A stretch of 64,000 nucleotides of DNA from Cytobacillus citreus (GCF_018343665.1 NZ_JAGYPM010000001.1:1025619-1089618), one strand, 5' to 3'; shown: positions 44,448-57,014, numbered from the stretch's first letter. Translations and numbers: made by a program. The notes: generated from the sequence alone by a model not told the origin.

Positions 44448-45689
44448 TTAAGCCTCAAATAATAATGATTCAGGGTCTTCAATTAATTCTTTTACTCGTT
44501 TAAGGAAGGTTACTGCTTCTTTTCCATCGACGATCCTGTGATCGTAAGAAAGAGCAATATACATCATTGGACGATTCTCCATTCTTTCCGCATCAATAGC
44601 AACAGGACGAAGATTAATCGCATGCATACCTAAGATTCCTACTTGCGGCCCATTGAGAATCGGTGTTGAAAGTAATGATCCGAATGTGCCTCCATTTGTA
44701 ATTGTAAATGAACCACCTTGAAGGTCTTGAAGTGATAACTTGTTATTTCTTGCTTTTCCTGCAAGATCCATAATATCTTTTTCAATTTCTGCAAAGTTTT
44801 TGCGGTCTGCATCTCGAACAACAGGGACAACAAGGCCTTCATTTGTGGAAACGGCAACACCAATATCATAATACTTTTTCAAAATAATTTCGTCACCTTG
44901 AATCTCAGCATTAAGCAGCGGGTTTTTCTTTAATGCTGCAACAACGGCTTTTGTAAAAAAGGACATAAAGCCTAATTTTACATCGTTTTCTTCTAGGAAT
45001 TTATCTTTGCGCTTTTTGCGAAGATTCATGACATTCGTCATATCGACCTCGTTAAAAGTAGTAAGCATTGCAGCAGTATGCTGAACTTCAACAAGACGGT
45101 TAGCGATTGTTTGGCGGCGGCGCGTCATACGAATGCGCTCTACTGGCTTGCCAGATTCTTGCTGTACTGCAGCTTTCGGTGCTGGTGCTGGTACCGATTT
45201 CTGCTGCGGGTTAAAGGAAGATACATCTTGGGCACGAACTCTTCCAAGCGGATCAACGGTTGGAATTTGTGTTAAATCAATACCCTTTTCTCGTGCCATT
45301 TTTCTAGCAGCTGGTGAAGCAATTGTGCGTTGTGTTTCGTTGTTTTCTGCTTGAAGTGCTGCGTTTTTCTCAGAATGTTTCACAGTTTCAACAGGAGTTT
45401 GCACTTTTTCTTCTTGTACTGGTTCAGCTTGAGCAGAAGCTCCAGTCGCTTCACCGTTTTCATCAACTACAGCGATTGTTTCGCCTACATTGACATTATC
45501 TCCTTCTTGGAATCTAACTTCTTTTAATACTCCTGAAAAATCAGAGATAATTTCAACATTTACTTTATCTGTCTCTAATTCAACTACATAATCACCTTTA
45601 TTAACAAATTCACCTGGTTTCTTTAACCATTGTGCAATTGTTCCTTCTGTAATCGATTCTGCAAGCTCAGGTACTTTAATTTCTGCCAC
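44448..45689 (-). CDS. odhB: 2-oxoglutarate dehydrogenase E2 (dihydrolipoyl succinyltransferase)
   Basis: Transfers succinyl groups from the E1-generated succinyl-lipoyl to CoA in the TCA cycle. The N-terminal lipoyl domain holds the target lysine in [12 protein letters not shown] peripheral-subunit-binding segment ([16 protein letters not shown]) follows an Ala/Glu/Gln linker. The catalytic domain ends with [10 protein letters not shown]. The start is GTG 45689 (413 residues), because the AGGAGG at the end of odhA lies 8 bases upstream. The reading frame is open further, but the extra codons are the end of odhA in another frame. Confidence 0.93.
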   Translation of the reverse strand: MAEIKVPELAESITEGTIAQWLKKPGEFVNKGDYVVELETDKVNVEIISDFSGVLKEVRFQEGDNVNVGETIAVVDENGEATGASAQAEPVQEEKVQTPVETVKHSEKNAALQAENNETQRTIASPAARKMAREKGIDLTQIPTVDPLGRVRAQDVSSFNPQQKSVPAPAPKAAVQQESGKPVERIRMTRRRQTIANRLVEVQHTAAMLTTFNEVDMTNVMNLRKKRKDKFLEENDVKLGFMSFFTKAVVAALKKNPLLNAEIQGDEIILKKYYDIGVAVSTNEGLVVPVVRDADRKNFAEIEKDIMDLAGKARNNKLSLQDLQGGSFTITNGGTFGSLLSTPILNGPQVGILGMHAINLRPVAIDAERMENRPMMYIALSYDHRIVDGKEAVTFLKRVKELIEDPESLLFEA

Positions 45690-45690
45690 C

Positions 45691-48534
45691 TTATTTTCCT
45701 CCTTCATGTTTACGCGTTAATGCTTCTTCAATAATGCGGGCCTGTTCTATCTTATGAATAACTGGGTCCCCCTCTGAAGGGCTAGAACGGCGACGTCTTC
45801 CTGCATAATTTACATCAACGCCATCTTTTGTAATTGCTTTTAATCTCGGCTCAACAAAGAACCATGCACCCATATTTTTTGGTTCTTCCTGTACCCATAC
45901 GACTTCCTTCAAGTTTGGATAACGGTTAATTATGTCTTCAATGGTATTCATCGGGAATGGATAAATTTCTTCTACTCTTATAATATGGAACCAGTCTTTA
46001 TTTTCAATATTTTTTAGACTATCTGCTAAATCAATGGCCATTTTTCCACTTGCCAAAACAATCCGTGTTACTTTTTCAATATTCTCACCAAGCAATGGCT
46101 GCTCAATAACAGGCTGGAATTCTCCTTCACTTAATTGAACGCCACTTGAAGCAACAAGAGGATGACGTAATAAACTTTTTGGCGACATAATGACTAGTGG
46201 TCGCACCTCTTCACGATTCAAAATGGCAGCCTGTCTGCGTAGAATATGAAAATATTGAGCAGATGATGTTAAGTTGGCGACGGTCCAGTTATTTTCTGCA
46301 GCTAATGATAAAAATCTCTCTAATCTGGCACTTGAATGTTCTGGTCCTTGTCCTTCATAGCCATGTGGCAGCAGCATAACAAGTCCAGATTTTTGCCCCC
46401 ATTTTGCACGTCCAGCAGCGATAAACTGATCAAATATGACTTGAGTAGAGTTGGCAAAATCTCCAAATTGTGCTTCCCATAGCACTAATGTTTCAGGTGC
46501 AAAAACATTATAGCCATATTCAAATCCGAGAACAGATGTTTCAGATAGTGGGCTATTATGAATCGCAAATGATCCTTTCGCTGATGGTAATAAATGAAGC
46601 GGAGAAAATGATTTTCCAGTTTCATTATCATGCAAAACGATATTTCGATGGGCAAAAGTTCCCCTCTCCGAGTCCTGACCTGTCAAACGAATCGGTGTTC
46701 CATCCTTTAGAATAGATGCAAATGCCAATGTTTCAGCATGTCCCCAGTCGATTTTTCCTTCACCATCTAGCGCGTCCAGTCTTCTCTTCAATATTTTATC
46801 AAGCTTATTGAAAACAGAAAAATTTTCTGGGAATGCCAATAATTGTTGGTTAATCTCTTTTAATAAATCAATTGGGACTGCAGTATTTAATTTCGGCAGA
46901 CCTTTTTCAACATATTCTGGAATATTCATTGATTCGATTTCAATTTTCTTATCAGGAACCTTTTCATAGGCAGCTTTTAGCTTAGCAATGATGTCTTCTT
47001 CCAATTGTACAACTGTTTCCTTTGTAACAGATGATTCACTTAATAGCTTTTGACTATATAGTTCCTTCACTGTTGAATGGCTATGAATGATTTTATACAT
47101 CAAAGGATTCGTTGTCATTGGCTCATCCATTTCATTATGACCAAAACGACGATATCCGATAAGATCAATTAAGAAGTCCTTTTGAAATTTTTCTCTATAT
47201 TCACAAGCCAATCTTGCGGCAGCGAAACAAGCTTCCGGATCATCTGCATTCACATGCAATATGGGAATTTCATACCCTTTTGCTAGGTCACTTGAATACC
47301 TGGTTGATCGTGAATCACGTGATTCAGTTGTAAACCCAATCGTATTGTTCGAAATAATATGAATGGAGCCGCCAGTATTATAGCCTGTTAGCTGTCCCAG
47401 ATTAAGAGTTTCTGCCACAACTCCTTGACCTGGAAATGCAGCGTCTCCATGGATAATGATTGAAAGCGCAGAACTAAAATCAACTTCTGGATAACCTTTT
47501 TCTGAACGATTATCCTGAGCAGCACGTGTATATCCTTCAACAACAGGGCCAACAAATTCTAAATGACTTGGATTATTCGCTAGAGTAAGACGAGCAATGG
47601 TTGTGTTTTCATCTTTAATTTTTTTATCTAATCCTAAATGGTATTTTACATCCCCTGTCCAGCCATAACTAATGCCAATTGAACCTTCTGAAGGAACTAG
47701 CTCTTTATTAGGAGCATGCTGAAATTCAGCAAAAATCATTTCATAAGGCTTCCCAAGTACATGGGCAAGGACATTTAGACGTCCACGGTGAGCCATACCA
47801 ATATTGATTGTCTTTGTCCCATTTGATACGGATTCAGAGACAATTTCATCAAGTAATGGAACTAAAGTGTCCAATCCTTCAATGGAAAATCTCTTTTGTC
47901 CTACAAATGTTCGGTGAATGAATTTTTCAAATTCCTCAACTTCAGTAAGTCTCTTTAGAATTTTAGCTTTTTCTTCAGTTTTTAATTTAGGTTTTAGACT
48001 GCTTGTTTCAACTTTTTTGCGAAGCCAGTCTTTTTCGTTTTCATCGTATACATGATGAAATTCATAAGCGATCGTTTCCGTGTATACACTTTTTAAGTAT
48101 TCAATTGCATCATAGCAAGTTTTTAGAGGAATAGGAGCATCCTTACAGATTATACCTGCAGGAAGTGAACGAAGATCCTCCTCTGTTAAACCGTACTGTG
48201 AAAGCTCAAAAAGATTTTTTTCAGGGTTATAATCTTTTAATGGATATATATCAGCAGCTCGGTGGCCGTAAGATCGAATATTATCTGCCAAACGAATAAC
48301 AGCCAGTGTTTTTTCTAATTGAATAGCTGATGTGTATGAGCCGCTAGCTTCAACTTTTGGAGCGCTCGTTTTTACATCAATTGGTGAGCCTGTTGCATCA
48401 AAATAGGCTCTCATATCTGGATCTACTGATTCTGGGTTTTGTAAATAATTTTCATATAACTCGATGACATAGCCAAGGTTCGGGCCATAAAAACCTTCAT
48501 CAAAAGGTCTCTCGCCATTCAATGGCTTTTTCAT
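45691..48534 (-). CDS. odhA: 2-oxoglutarate dehydrogenase E1
   Basis: The thiamine-diphosphate decarboxylase of the 2-oxoglutarate dehydrogenase complex, about 947 residues. The start at ATG 48534 is set by GGAGG eight bases upstream. Recognisable segments are [27 protein letters not shown] and the ThDP motif with the His segment [13 protein letters not shown]. The C-terminal transketolase-like part has [14 protein letters not shown]. It is the first gene of odhA-odhB, and its stop codon is separated from odhB by one base. Confidence 0.94.
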   Translation of the reverse strand: MKKPLNGERPFDEGFYGPNLGYVIELYENYLQNPESVDPDMRAYFDATGSPIDVKTSAPKVEASGSYTSAIQLEKTLAVIRLADNIRSYGHRAADIYPLKDYNPEKNLFELSQYGLTEEDLRSLPAGIICKDAPIPLKTCYDAIEYLKSVYTETIAYEFHHVYDENEKDWLRKKVETSSLKPKLKTEEKAKILKRLTEVEEFEKFIHRTFVGQKRFSIEGLDTLVPLLDEIVSESVSNGTKTINIGMAHRGRLNVLAHVLGKPYEMIFAEFQHAPNKELVPSEGSIGISYGWTGDVKYHLGLDKKIKDENTTIARLTLANNPSHLEFVGPVVEGYTRAAQDNRSEKGYPEVDFSSALSIIIHGDAAFPGQGVVAETLNLGQLTGYNTGGSIHIISNNTIGFTTESRDSRSTRYSSDLAKGYEIPILHVNADDPEACFAAARLACEYREKFQKDFLIDLIGYRRFGHNEMDEPMTTNPLMYKIIHSHSTVKELYSQKLLSESSVTKETVVQLEEDIIAKLKAAYEKVPDKKIEIESMNIPEYVEKGLPKLNTAVPIDLLKEINQQLLAFPENFSVFNKLDKILKRRLDALDGEGKIDWGHAETLAFASILKDGTPIRLTGQDSERGTFAHRNIVLHDNETGKSFSPLHLLPSAKGSFAIHNSPLSETSVLGFEYGYNVFAPETLVLWEAQFGDFANSTQVIFDQFIAAGRAKWGQKSGLVMLLPHGYEGQGPEHSSARLERFLSLAAENNWTVANLTSSAQYFHILRRQAAILNREEVRPLVIMSPKSLLRHPLVASSGVQLSEGEFQPVIEQPLLGENIEKVTRIVLASGKMAIDLADSLKNIENKDWFHIIRVEEIYPFPMNTIEDIINRYPNLKEVVWVQEEPKNMGAWFFVEPRLKAITKDGVDVNYAGRRRRSSPSEGDPVIHKIEQARIIEEALTRKHEGGK

Positions 48535-48851
48535 GAAAAAAACCTCCATCACTGTATTGGAAAAAACCTATTTCCTCATTAACCTCTCCCAAAAAAACTA
48601 TAAAATGTAAATTGAAAGAATAATATTATTTTTCAGGGATAAATAATTTCCAATGCAATTTTATCACTTTAAAGTGACTAATTCAAAGGTTTTAAACATA
48701 CATATAGTGTAAAGTTTCCTCGTAAATGTAAAAACAAAAAACTTATTCTGATAAAATAATTACAATATTTAGACAATAAACTTTAATCTGTTCTTCCCTT
48801 ACAATTTTTAGCCTCTATAATTCGTATAGAAAAAATAGTTATCAGAAGGGA

Positions 48852-48880
48852 TTGACTTTTCAGAATGTAATAGTGTAAAG
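48852..48880 (+). promoter_or_regulatory. promoter of the methionine operon
   Basis: TTGACT at 48852 and GTAAAG or TGTAAA 16-17 bp downstream form a SigA-type promoter about 24 bp before the SAM riboswitch. Confidence 0.55.
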
Positions 48881-48902
48881 TTTAAAAAAAATTAAATACG
48901 AA

Positions 48903-49072
48903 TTTCTTATCAAGAGAGGTCGAGGGTAAGGCCCAGTGACGCCTCAGCAACCATCAATCACATATGATTGAAAAGGTGCTAATTCCTGCAAGTTTTTTTA
49001 AAACTTGAAAGATAAGAAGAATGGCGCTGTTTCTTTTGAAAAGTCTTCTTCTTATAAGAGGGCTTTTTTTAT
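48903..49072 (+). promoter_or_regulatory. SAM-I riboswitch (S-box) with terminator
   Basis: The S-box core is clear: TTCTTATCAAGAGAGGTCG, GGGTAAGGCCC, CGCCTCAGCAACC and AAGGTGCTAATTCC, closed by GATAAGAA pairing with TTCTTATC. A competing terminator follows (AAGTCTTCTT with AAGAGGGCTT, then seven Ts at about 49046-49072). S-adenosylmethionine binding should end transcription before metI. It lies 86 bp upstream of the metI start and would control the whole four-gene operon. Confidence 0.93.
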
Positions 49073-49157
49073 TTTTTAACTATAAAAAAACTAAGTTTAC
49101 TAACCTATTAAAGTGAAATTCAATGCTAAAAAATTCTCATTTGATTAAGGAGTGTTA

Positions 49158-50273
49158 ATGATGCATAAGGTTGATACAATACTTGCACAAATCGGTAATC
49201 GAAGTGAAACGTCTACAGGGACGGTTAACCCCCCTGTATATTTTTCAACTGCCTATCGCCATGAAGGGATTGGTCAGTCAACTGGATTCGATTATATCCG
49301 TACTGGTAATCCTACAAGGGCTTTATTGGAAAAAGCAATTGCGGAGCTTGAAGAAGGTGATCAAGGATTTGCATGCAGCTCTGGAATGGCTGCTATACAT
49401 ACTCTCCTCTCACTTTTTCAAGCCGGTGATGAATTTATCGTGTCAAAAGATCTTTATGGTGGTACATATAGACTCTTTGAACAAGGCTTCAAAAAATGGG
49501 GGCTGCAGTGCAAATATATTCGAACTTTCTCTGAAGAGGTTCTTACTAAAGAAATTTCATCTCAGACAAAAGCGATATTCATCGAAACGCCTACAAACCC
49601 ATTAATGGAGCAAACGAATATTGCAGAAGTAGCTTCGTTCGCTAAAAAGCATAATTTATTACTTATTGTTGATAACACTTTTTATACACCTATTTTACAA
49701 ATGCCTTTGAAATTAGGAGCAGACATCGTTATCCACAGCGCAACCAAATACATAGGCGGACATAATGACGTATTGGCGGGCTTGATTGTTGCTAAGGGAA
49801 AGGATTTATGTGAGCAGCTTACACTATATCACAATGCGACAGGTGCGGTGCTTAGTCCCTTCGATTCTTGGCTGCTCATGAGAGGGATGAAAACTCTTGC
49901 CCTCCGAATGGAGCGACATGAAAAAAATGCACTTAGAATAGTGGACTTTTTATCAAGTCATGATGCAGTTACGGATGTCCTCTACCCAGGGCGTGGAGGA
50001 ATGATATCTTTTCGGATCAAAAATGAAGAATGGGTGAATCAGTTTTTGCAAAGCCTCAACCTTATTTCATTTGCTGAAAGTCTTGGAGGAGCTGAGAGCT
50101 TTATTACCTATCCTGCTACCCAGACTCATGCTGATATACCAGAGGATATTAGAATTGAAACTGGAGTATGTAACCGATTATTACGATTTTCAGTAGGAAT
50201 AGAAAATACAGAAGATATTATTCATGATTTAGAAATTGCATTTGCCAAAGTCATGGAGGGGGTGGCGATATGA
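49158..50273 (+). CDS. metI: cystathionine gamma-synthase / O-acetylhomoserine thiolyase
   Basis: First enzyme of methionine trans-sulfuration from O-acetylhomoserine, 371 residues. A PLP enzyme with SATKYIGGHND, where the Lys binds PLP, and ETPTNPLMEQTNIAEV. The sequence pattern resembles B. subtilis MetI. It has two possible starts, ATG 49158 and ATG 49161; AAGGAG is 5 and 8 bases away respectively. It follows the S-box and overlaps metC by four bases, so metI and metC are coupled. Confidence 0.92.
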   Translation: MMHKVDTILAQIGNRSETSTGTVNPPVYFSTAYRHEGIGQSTGFDYIRTGNPTRALLEKAIAELEEGDQGFACSSGMAAIHTLLSLFQAGDEFIVSKDLYGGTYRLFEQGFKKWGLQCKYIRTFSEEVLTKEISSQTKAIFIETPTNPLMEQTNIAEVASFAKKHNLLLIVDNTFYTPILQMPLKLGADIVIHSATKYIGGHNDVLAGLIVAKGKDLCEQLTLYHNATGAVLSPFDSWLLMRGMKTLALRMERHEKNALRIVDFLSSHDAVTDVLYPGRGGMISFRIKNEEWVNQFLQSLNLISFAESLGGAESFITYPATQTHADIPEDIRIETGVCNRLLRFSVGIENTEDIIHDLEIAFAKVMEGVAI

Positions 50274-51436
50274 GTGATGCAAATGACTATTCATTTGAAA
50301 CAAAGCTTCTATATAATCAGCATAAGTTTGATCCATTAACAGGTGCGGTTAGTGTAGCAATACAACATGCCTCCACCTTTCATCAGAGCGATTTCGATAC
50401 ATTTGGCAAATACGATTATGGCCGAAGTTTAAATCCTACACGTGAGGCACTTGAATCTGTTATTGCGGAGTTAGAGGAAGGAACACATGGATTCGCTTTT
50501 TCCTCAGGGATGGCAGCCATCTCCACTGCCTTCCTCCTATTATCACAAGGTGATCATGTAATCATTACGGATGATGTGTACGGTGGGACATTCCGATTCG
50601 TCACGAAGGTTCTTTCACGATATGGAATTGAGTACACATTTGTCGACATGACCGATTTAGAGGCTGTAAAGAAGGCTGTTCGTCCAAATACGAAGGTGTT
50701 TTATGTAGAGACACCTTCCAATCCCCTTTTAAAGGTTTCTGATATTAAATCAATTTCTTCGATTGCTAAAGAGCATGGGGCATTAACATTTGTTGATAAC
50801 ACTTTTTTAACGCCTGCCCTACAAAGGCCCCTTTCTTTAGGAGCTGATATAGTGCTACATAGTGCAACGAAATTTTTATCGGGTCATAGTGATGTCGTAG
50901 CAGGTTTAGCAGTTGTAAAAAATACTGAACTAGGGAAAAAACTAGGGTTTTTACAAAATTCTTTTGGTGCAATTTTAGGAGTCCAGGATGCATGGCTCGT
51001 TCTGCGTGGACTGAAAACATTACATGTCAGAATGGATCAATCTATGAAATCAGCAAGGAAACTCGCATCTTTTTTACAAAAAAATCCAGTAGTCAAACGA
51101 GTATATTACCCTGGAATTGCCGATCATCCGCAATATCAAATCCAAATGAGACAGGCTAATGGCCCTGGTGCAGTCATTTCATTTGAACTTGAAAACGAAC
51201 AGGCAGCTAAAGAGTTTGTTTCTAGAATTAAAATTCCTGCATTTGCCGTAAGCTTAGGAGCGGTTGAATCAATCCTCTCCTACCCTGCAAAAATGTCTCA
51301 TGCATCAATGTCAATAAAGGAAAGACATTGCAGAGGAATTACTGATGGACTTCTCCGTCTATCCGTCGGTTTGGAAAATCCCGATGACTTAATAAATGAT
51401 ATTACATCTGCTCTATCACTGATTAACGAGGTTTAA
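50270..51436 (+). CDS. metC: cystathionine beta-lyase
   Basis: Cleaves cystathionine to homocysteine, pyruvate and ammonia; second step of trans-sulfuration. The 388-residue PLP enzyme has SATKFLSGHSDV with the PLP lysine, VETPSNPLLKVSDI, and the N-terminal HQSDFDTFGKYDYGRSLNPT. It starts with ATG in ATGA, overlapping the end of metI. A large hairpin repeat of 178 bp separates it from yitJ. Confidence 0.92.
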   Translation: MSDANDYSFETKLLYNQHKFDPLTGAVSVAIQHASTFHQSDFDTFGKYDYGRSLNPTREALESVIAELEEGTHGFAFSSGMAAISTAFLLLSQGDHVIITDDVYGGTFRFVTKVLSRYGIEYTFVDMTDLEAVKKAVRPNTKVFYVETPSNPLLKVSDIKSISSIAKEHGALTFVDNTFLTPALQRPLSLGADIVLHSATKFLSGHSDVVAGLAVVKNTELGKKLGFLQNSFGAILGVQDAWLVLRGLKTLHVRMDQSMKSARKLASFLQKNPVVKRVYYPGIADHPQYQIQMRQANGPGAVISFELENEQAAKEFVSRIKIPAFAVSLGAVESILSYPAKMSHASMSIKERHCRGITDGLLRLSVGLENPDDLINDITSALSLINEV

Positions 51437-51440
51437 AACT

Positions 51441-51618
51441 CCATTTTTGAAGTTTCAATTGATCGCAGATTAACGGGCTGTAAGACCCCCACTTCAAGAA
51501 GTTGAGTTAAGAATAAATTTCTAAGTGGGGGATCAACAGCCCGTAAAAGCCCGATTGGTTCAACTAACAATCAGTGGGGAATGAAGGAAAACCCCCACTG
51601 ATTGAAGTTTCACTTTAT
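51441..51618 (+). repeat. dispersed palindromic repeat, full-length copy
   Basis: The block carries AAGTTTCAATTGATCGCAGA, then TTAACGGGCTGTAAGACCCC, an inverted centre, GGATCAACAGCCCGTAAAAG, CCCGATTGGTTCAACTAACA and finally ATCAGTGGGG with CCCCCACTGAT. Many parts are mutually complementary (ACGGGCTGT with ACAGCCCGT), so an RNA would fold strongly. It sits inside the methionine operon and could affect readthrough from metC to yitJ. Confidence 0.7.
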
Positions 51619-51655
51619 CTATTACATTTAAAACGTATTGCTAAGGAGGATGGAA

Positions 51656-53521
51656 ATGAGTTTCCTAGAAAGAATGAAAGATGAAATTTTAATAGCTGAT
51701 GGTGCAATGGGAACTCTTCTTTACTCTTATGGAACGGATAGTTGTTTCGAAAATTTGAATCTCTCCCATGCTGAACAAATCCAGCAAATTCATGAAGCAT
51801 ACATTCTTGCGGGCGCGAATTTGATTCAAACCAACACTTACGCTGCTAATTACTTAAAATTGCAAAGATATGGACTAGAAGAACAGGTGAAAGAGATTAA
51901 CACCTATGCGGTTAGAAATGCTAGAAATGCTATAAAAAAAGACGCGTATGTTGTAGGAACAATAGGTGGAATAAGAGGAATAAGGCCAAATACTGTTTCA
52001 ATTGAGGAAATAAAGAGAAGCTTTAGAGAACAGCTTTATTGCCTTTTGCTAGAAGGTGTGGACGGTATCTTGCTAGAAACCTATTATGATCTTGAAGAGC
52101 TTGAACATATCTTAGCTATTACAAGAAAAGAAACGGATTTGCCGATTATTGCCCAAGTTTCTCTTCATGAGGTTGGAATTCTCCAAGATCAAACACCAAT
52201 TTCTGAAGCACTTTCTCGCCTTGAAAAGCTAGGGGCTGATGTAGTTGGGTTAAATTGCAGACTCGGCCCACACCATATGCTGTTGACTTTAGAAGGGATT
52301 CCCCTTCCAAAGCAAGCTTATTTATCCGCTTATCCAAATGCAAGTATGCCTGCTTATACAGATGGCAAATTTCATTATGAAGGAGATTCTGAATATTTCA
52401 GGCAATCTGCAAGGGACTTTCGGAATCAAGGTGTTCGACTTCTTGGAGGATGCTGCGGAACAACTCCTGATCATATTCGTGCATTTGCAAAAGAATTAAA
52501 GGGACTCCCTCCTATTACTGAAAAGAAGGTAAAGAATAGTAAAAAGATAATTATTTCAAATTCATCTGCAACCTTACGAGAAGATCCTCCTTTGCAGGAT
52601 ATAGTTAAAGAACGAGCATCCATTATCGTCGAGCTTGACCCACCCAAAAAACTAAATACAGATAAATTTTTCGAAGGGGCAAAAGCGTTAAAAAATATTG
52701 GAATTGATGCGATTACGCTCGCGGATAATTCTTTAGCTTCTCCAAGAATTTGCAATTCGGCAATTGGTTATCGGATTAAAAAGGAAATAGGCACACGGCC
52801 ATTGGTCCATATTACATGCAGAGATCGAAATATTATTGGATTGCAGTCCCATTTAATGGGGCTGCATACCCTTGGACTTCATGATGTTCTTGCTGTCACT
52901 GGTGATCCAGCTAGAGTTGGAGATTTTCCAGGGGCATCGTCTGTTTATGATATGTCTTCATTTGAATTAATCCAAATGATAAAACAATTAAATGCAGGTT
53001 TATCCATATCAGGTAAAGATCTTGGTGAAAAAACAGCTTTTTCTGTTGGTGCTGCTTTTAATCCGAATGTGAAATCACTTGATAGAGCTGTGCAGCGACT
53101 TGAGAAAAAAATCGAATATGGCGCCGATTACTTTATAAGCCAGCCTATTTTTTCAGAGGAAAAATTAATAGAGGTTCATGGAGCAATTAAACATTTAAAG
53201 AAACCGTTATATATCGGGCTTATGCCATTAACAAGCAGTAAAAATGCAGAATACCTTCATCATGAGGTACCAGGTATTAAAATATCAGATTCAATTCGCG
53301 CTCGAATGGCTGAGCTTAAAGATGACTCGATACTTGCTGCTCGTGAAGGAATTACCATTACGAAATCTTTAATTGATGCTGCAGCAGAATTATTTAACGG
53401 AATTTATTTAATTACTCCGTTTATGCGCTATGAAATATCAGTTGAATTATCAGCATATGCCCATGAAACAAGTGCCAAGATTTCAAGGAGGAGACAAAAT
53501 GCGGAAGTCACAATTAATTGA
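51656..53521 (+). CDS. yitJ: bifunctional homocysteine methyltransferase / methylenetetrahydrofolate reductase
   Basis: A fusion of about 621 residues. The N-terminal part (about 1-290) is a homocysteine methyltransferase domain with [15 protein letters not shown] and the zinc cysteines in [11 protein letters not shown]. The C-terminal part (about 320-610) is methylenetetrahydrofolate reductase ([37 protein letters not shown]). It recycles methyl groups from folate to homocysteine. The start at ATG 51656 follows AAGGAGG. It overlaps metH by 23 bases. Confidence 0.92.
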   Translation: MSFLERMKDEILIADGAMGTLLYSYGTDSCFENLNLSHAEQIQQIHEAYILAGANLIQTNTYAANYLKLQRYGLEEQVKEINTYAVRNARNAIKKDAYVVGTIGGIRGIRPNTVSIEEIKRSFREQLYCLLLEGVDGILLETYYDLEELEHILAITRKETDLPIIAQVSLHEVGILQDQTPISEALSRLEKLGADVVGLNCRLGPHHMLLTLEGIPLPKQAYLSAYPNASMPAYTDGKFHYEGDSEYFRQSARDFRNQGVRLLGGCCGTTPDHIRAFAKELKGLPPITEKKVKNSKKIIISNSSATLREDPPLQDIVKERASIIVELDPPKKLNTDKFFEGAKALKNIGIDAITLADNSLASPRICNSAIGYRIKKEIGTRPLVHITCRDRNIIGLQSHLMGLHTLGLHDVLAVTGDPARVGDFPGASSVYDMSSFELIQMIKQLNAGLSISGKDLGEKTAFSVGAAFNPNVKSLDRAVQRLEKKIEYGADYFISQPIFSEEKLIEVHGAIKHLKKPLYIGLMPLTSSKNAEYLHHEVPGIKISDSIRARMAELKDDSILAAREGITITKSLIDAAAELFNGIYLITPFMRYEISVELSAYAHETSAKISRRRQNAEVTIN

Positions 53522-56500
53522 ACAACTCAAGAAAAAAATACTCATTATGGATGGCGCAATGGGAACTATGCTTCAGAACGCCAATTTGTCAACTGAGGAT
53601 TTTGGTGGAGAGGAATATGACGGTTGTAATGAAAACTTAAATATCACTTCCCCTTCTGTTATAGAGCAAATTCATATTGAATATTTACAAGCAGGCGCAG
53701 ATATTATTGAGACGAATACTTTTGGTGCGACAGGCATTGTTCTGGATGAGTACAATCTTGGCCATAAGGCGTATGAGATAAATAAAAAATCTGCACAGAT
53801 AGCCAGAAAAGTAGCTGATCAGATTTCAACAACAGACTGGCCAAGATTTGTTGCGGGCTCACTTGGTCCAACAACTAAAACATTAAGTGTCACTGGCGGT
53901 ACAACTTTTGAAAAACTTATTGAATCCTATGAAGAACAAGCGATTGGGCTAATTGATGGACAAATTGACCTTCTTCTTTTGGAAACGAGTCAAGATATGC
54001 TGAATGTAAAAGCTGGATTTATCGGTATTCAAAAAGCATTCGAAAAAACAGGAAAGCAATTGCCTATTTTTGTTTCTGGCACAATCGAACCAATGGGTAC
54101 AACACTAGCTGGTCAATCGATCGAAGCATTCTATATTTCACTGGAACATATGAAGCCATTAGCTGTCGGTTTGAATTGTGCGACTGGACCTGAGTTCATG
54201 CAGGAACATATCCGTTCCCTATCAAGTCTTTCCTCAGCTGCAATAAGCTGTTATCCAAATGCAGGATTACCAGATGAAGAAGGACAATATCATGAAACAC
54301 CTGAATCGCTTGCGAAAAAGCTGGGGGGATTTGCTTCTGAAGGCTGGCTCAATATTGTCGGAGGTTGTTGCGGAACGACACCAGAACATATTAAAGCCAT
54401 TGCTGATGAAATGAAAAAGTATCCACCAAGAAATTTTGATAAAAAATTAGTCCATAAAGTTTCCGGTATCGAACCTCTTATCTATGATGATCCTACCCTC
54501 CGTCCTATTATGGTTGGAGAACGCACAAATGTCATCGGGTCTCGTAAGTTTAAAAGATTAATAAAAGAAGGTAAATATGAGGAAGCTTCTGAAATTGCTC
54601 GTGCACAAATGAAAGGAGGAGCACATGTCATTGATGTCTGTCTCGCAGATCCTGATCGTGATGAAATCCATGATATGGAATCCTTCATGAAGGAGCTTGT
54701 CAAAAAAGTGAAGGCCCCTCTTGTTATCGATTCAACTGATGAGAAAGTTATTGAAAAAGCTCTTTCATATTCACAAGGTAAGGCCATTATTAACTCTATT
54801 AACCTTGAAGACGGTGAAGAGCGATTTAGTGCAATTGCTCCCCTCGTCCACAAATACGGAGCTGCCGTTGTTGTCGGAACGATTGACGAAAAAGGCATGG
54901 GTGTTTCAGCTGAGAAGAAGCTTGAGATTGCAAAACGGTCCTATGATTTGCTCGTTCATAAATATGGCTTTCAACCAGAAGATCTCATTTTTGATCCTCT
55001 TGTTTTCCCTGTTGGCACTGGTGACGAACAATATATAGGAAGTGCAAAAGCAACAGTTGAAGGGATTCGTCTAATTAAAGAAGCCTTCCCTGAAGTTCAA
55101 ACTATTCTTGGAATCAGCAACATCTCTTTCGGCCTCCCTCCTGTCGGTCGTGAAATTTTGAATTCTGTTTTTCTATATCACTGTACACAGGCTGGACTCG
55201 ACTATGCGATTGTCAATACCGAAAAGCTTGAAAGATTTGCTTCCATTCCAAAAGAGGAAGTTAAGCTTGCGGAGTCACTATTATTTGAAACGACTGATAA
55301 GTCACTTGCTGAATTTACCGACTTTTACCGAGATAAGAAAAAAGAACAGAAAAGCATCATGCCTGACATGACGCTTGAAGAACGCCTTTCCTATTATATT
55401 ATAGAAGGAACAAAGGAAGGACTTATTCCAGATTTGGAAGATGCATTAAGCAGATATCCTGCCCCACTCGATATTATTAATGGACCATTAATGAATGGCA
55501 TGAAGGAAGTCGGACGATTATTTAATGATAATCAGCTCATTGTGGCAGAGGTTTTGCAAAGTGCAGAGGTAATGAAGGCTTCTGTTTCATTTCTTGAGCC
55601 TTTTATGGAAAAAGACGATTCAAGTGCAGGAAAAGGTAAAATTGTATTGGCTACCGTAAAGGGTGATGTACATGATATCGGTAAAAATTTAGTCGATATC
55701 ATTTTAAGCAATAATGGATATGAAGTAATCGATCTTGGCATTAAGGTTCCACCTTCAGAGCTAGTTGAAACGATTAAAAGAGAAAAACCAGATATGATTG
55801 GATTATCAGGGTTGCTCGTAAAATCTGCTCAGCAAATGGTCCTAACTGCTCATGATTTGAAGCAGGCAGGAATAGATATCCCTATTCTTGTTGGCGGTGC
55901 TGCTCTTTCACGTAAATTCACAGATACAAAAATTGCTAAAGAATATAATGGACTTGTCCTATACGCTAAAGACGCCATGAATGGACTCTCCATCGTCAAC
56001 CAGCTGCAGAATCCTGAAGAATATGAAATATTAAAGCGTGAGCATTTAGAAAAGCAAGCAAAGACTCAAAATGCTGTTCCATTTGATAGAAGCACGATTT
56101 CAGCTGCAACTGCTGTAAAAGTTCGCCCAAAACTAAATACGAATGTTCCAGTTTATATACCTTTAGATTTAAAACGACGTGTTTTGACATCGATTTCAAT
56201 CTCTCATATTGAGCCTTATATTAATAAGCAAATGCTGATTGGACATCATCTTGGTCTAAATGGAAAGCTTGAGAAGCTGCTTGCAGAAGGCGATGAAAAG
56301 GCAATAAAAATTAATGAAATTGTAAATGGATTAATTGAAGATGCAAAAGAAAAAGGCTGGATCGCCCCAGCAGCTGTTTATCAATTCTTCCCTGCCCAAT
56401 CAGATGGAGATAAGGTACTGATTTATAATGAAAAGCAGACGGAAATAATCCAAGTATTTGAATTTCCAAGACAGGAAGTAGAACCATATCTATGTTTAGC

Positions 56501-56951
56501 AGATTATTTAAAACCAAAGGACAGCGGCCAAATGGACTATGTCGCCTTTTTTACTGTTACGGCTGGAAAAGGGATTAGGCAGGTTGCTGACAATTTAAAG
56601 TCACAAGGAAGATTTCTAGAATGTCATGCACTGCAATCACTTGCACTTGAAACAGCAGAAGGCTTTGCAGAACTCGTTCATAGACAGATACGTGACCGTT
56701 GGGGCTTCCCTGATCCTGTTGATATGACAATGAAAGCACGCTTCGCTGCGAAATATCAAGGGCAACGCTTTTCATTTGGCTATCCAGCTTGTCCTGATTT
56801 AGAGGATCAGCGAAAGCTATTCAATCTCATTCGTCCTGAGGATATTGGTGTTCATTTAACAGAAGGCTGTATGATGGAGCCAGAAGCATCCGTTTCTGCT
56901 ATCGTTTTTGCTCATCCGGAGGCTAAGTATTTTAACGTGTCAAAGACTTAG
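53499..56951 (+). CDS. metH: cobalamin-dependent methionine synthase
   Basis: Transfers a methyl group from 5-methyltetrahydrofolate to homocysteine through cobalamin, 1150 residues in four modules. These are a homocysteine domain with [12 protein letters not shown], a pterin domain with [12 protein letters not shown], a B12 domain with DVHDIGKN (cobalt-ligand His725) and a C-terminal activation domain with [16 protein letters not shown]. All modules are intact. GGAGGAGACAAA places the start at ATG 53499, inside the end of yitJ. No cobalamin synthesis or B12 uptake gene lies in the window. Confidence 0.95.
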   Translation: MRKSQLIEQLKKKILIMDGAMGTMLQNANLSTEDFGGEEYDGCNENLNITSPSVIEQIHIEYLQAGADIIETNTFGATGIVLDEYNLGHKAYEINKKSAQIARKVADQISTTDWPRFVAGSLGPTTKTLSVTGGTTFEKLIESYEEQAIGLIDGQIDLLLLETSQDMLNVKAGFIGIQKAFEKTGKQLPIFVSGTIEPMGTTLAGQSIEAFYISLEHMKPLAVGLNCATGPEFMQEHIRSLSSLSSAAISCYPNAGLPDEEGQYHETPESLAKKLGGFASEGWLNIVGGCCGTTPEHIKAIADEMKKYPPRNFDKKLVHKVSGIEPLIYDDPTLRPIMVGERTNVIGSRKFKRLIKEGKYEEASEIARAQMKGGAHVIDVCLADPDRDEIHDMESFMKELVKKVKAPLVIDSTDEKVIEKALSYSQGKAIINSINLEDGEERFSAIAPLVHKYGAAVVVGTIDEKGMGVSAEKKLEIAKRSYDLLVHKYGFQPEDLIFDPLVFPVGTGDEQYIGSAKATVEGIRLIKEAFPEVQTILGISNISFGLPPVGREILNSVFLYHCTQAGLDYAIVNTEKLERFASIPKEEVKLAESLLFETTDKSLAEFTDFYRDKKKEQKSIMPDMTLEERLSYYIIEGTKEGLIPDLEDALSRYPAPLDIINGPLMNGMKEVGRLFNDNQLIVAEVLQSAEVMKASVSFLEPFMEKDDSSAGKGKIVLATVKGDVHDIGKNLVDIILSNNGYEVIDLGIKVPPSELVETIKREKPDMIGLSGLLVKSAQQMVLTAHDLKQAGIDIPILVGGAALSRKFTDTKIAKEYNGLVLYAKDAMNGLSIVNQLQNPEEYEILKREHLEKQAKTQNAVPFDRSTISAATAVKVRPKLNTNVPVYIPLDLKRRVLTSISISHIEPYINKQMLIGHHLGLNGKLEKLLAEGDEKAIKINEIVNGLIEDAKEKGWIAPAAVYQFFPAQSDGDKVLIYNEKQTEIIQVFEFPRQEVEPYLCLADYLKPKDSGQMDYVAFFTVTAGKGIRQVADNLKSQGRFLECHALQSLALETAEGFAELVHRQIRDRWGFPDPVDMTMKARFAAKYQGQRFSFGYPACPDLEDQRKLFNLIRPEDIGVHLTEGCMMEPEASVSAIVFAHPEAKYFNVSKT

Positions 56952-56981
56952 GTTATTTTGAAGTGAATGTCGAATCAATAA

Positions 56982-57014
56982 TCAGGGCTGGTTTTATTTA
57001 AAGTCAGCCCTGAC
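56982..57014 (+). terminator. metH terminator
   Basis: TCAGGGCTG and CAGCCCTGA pair around about 14 bases; the T run is short. Confidence 0.65.

Noticed and set aside
51441-51618. Second SAM riboswitch before yitJ
   Set aside because: None of the S-box core motifs are present; the block is the dispersed palindromic repeat.
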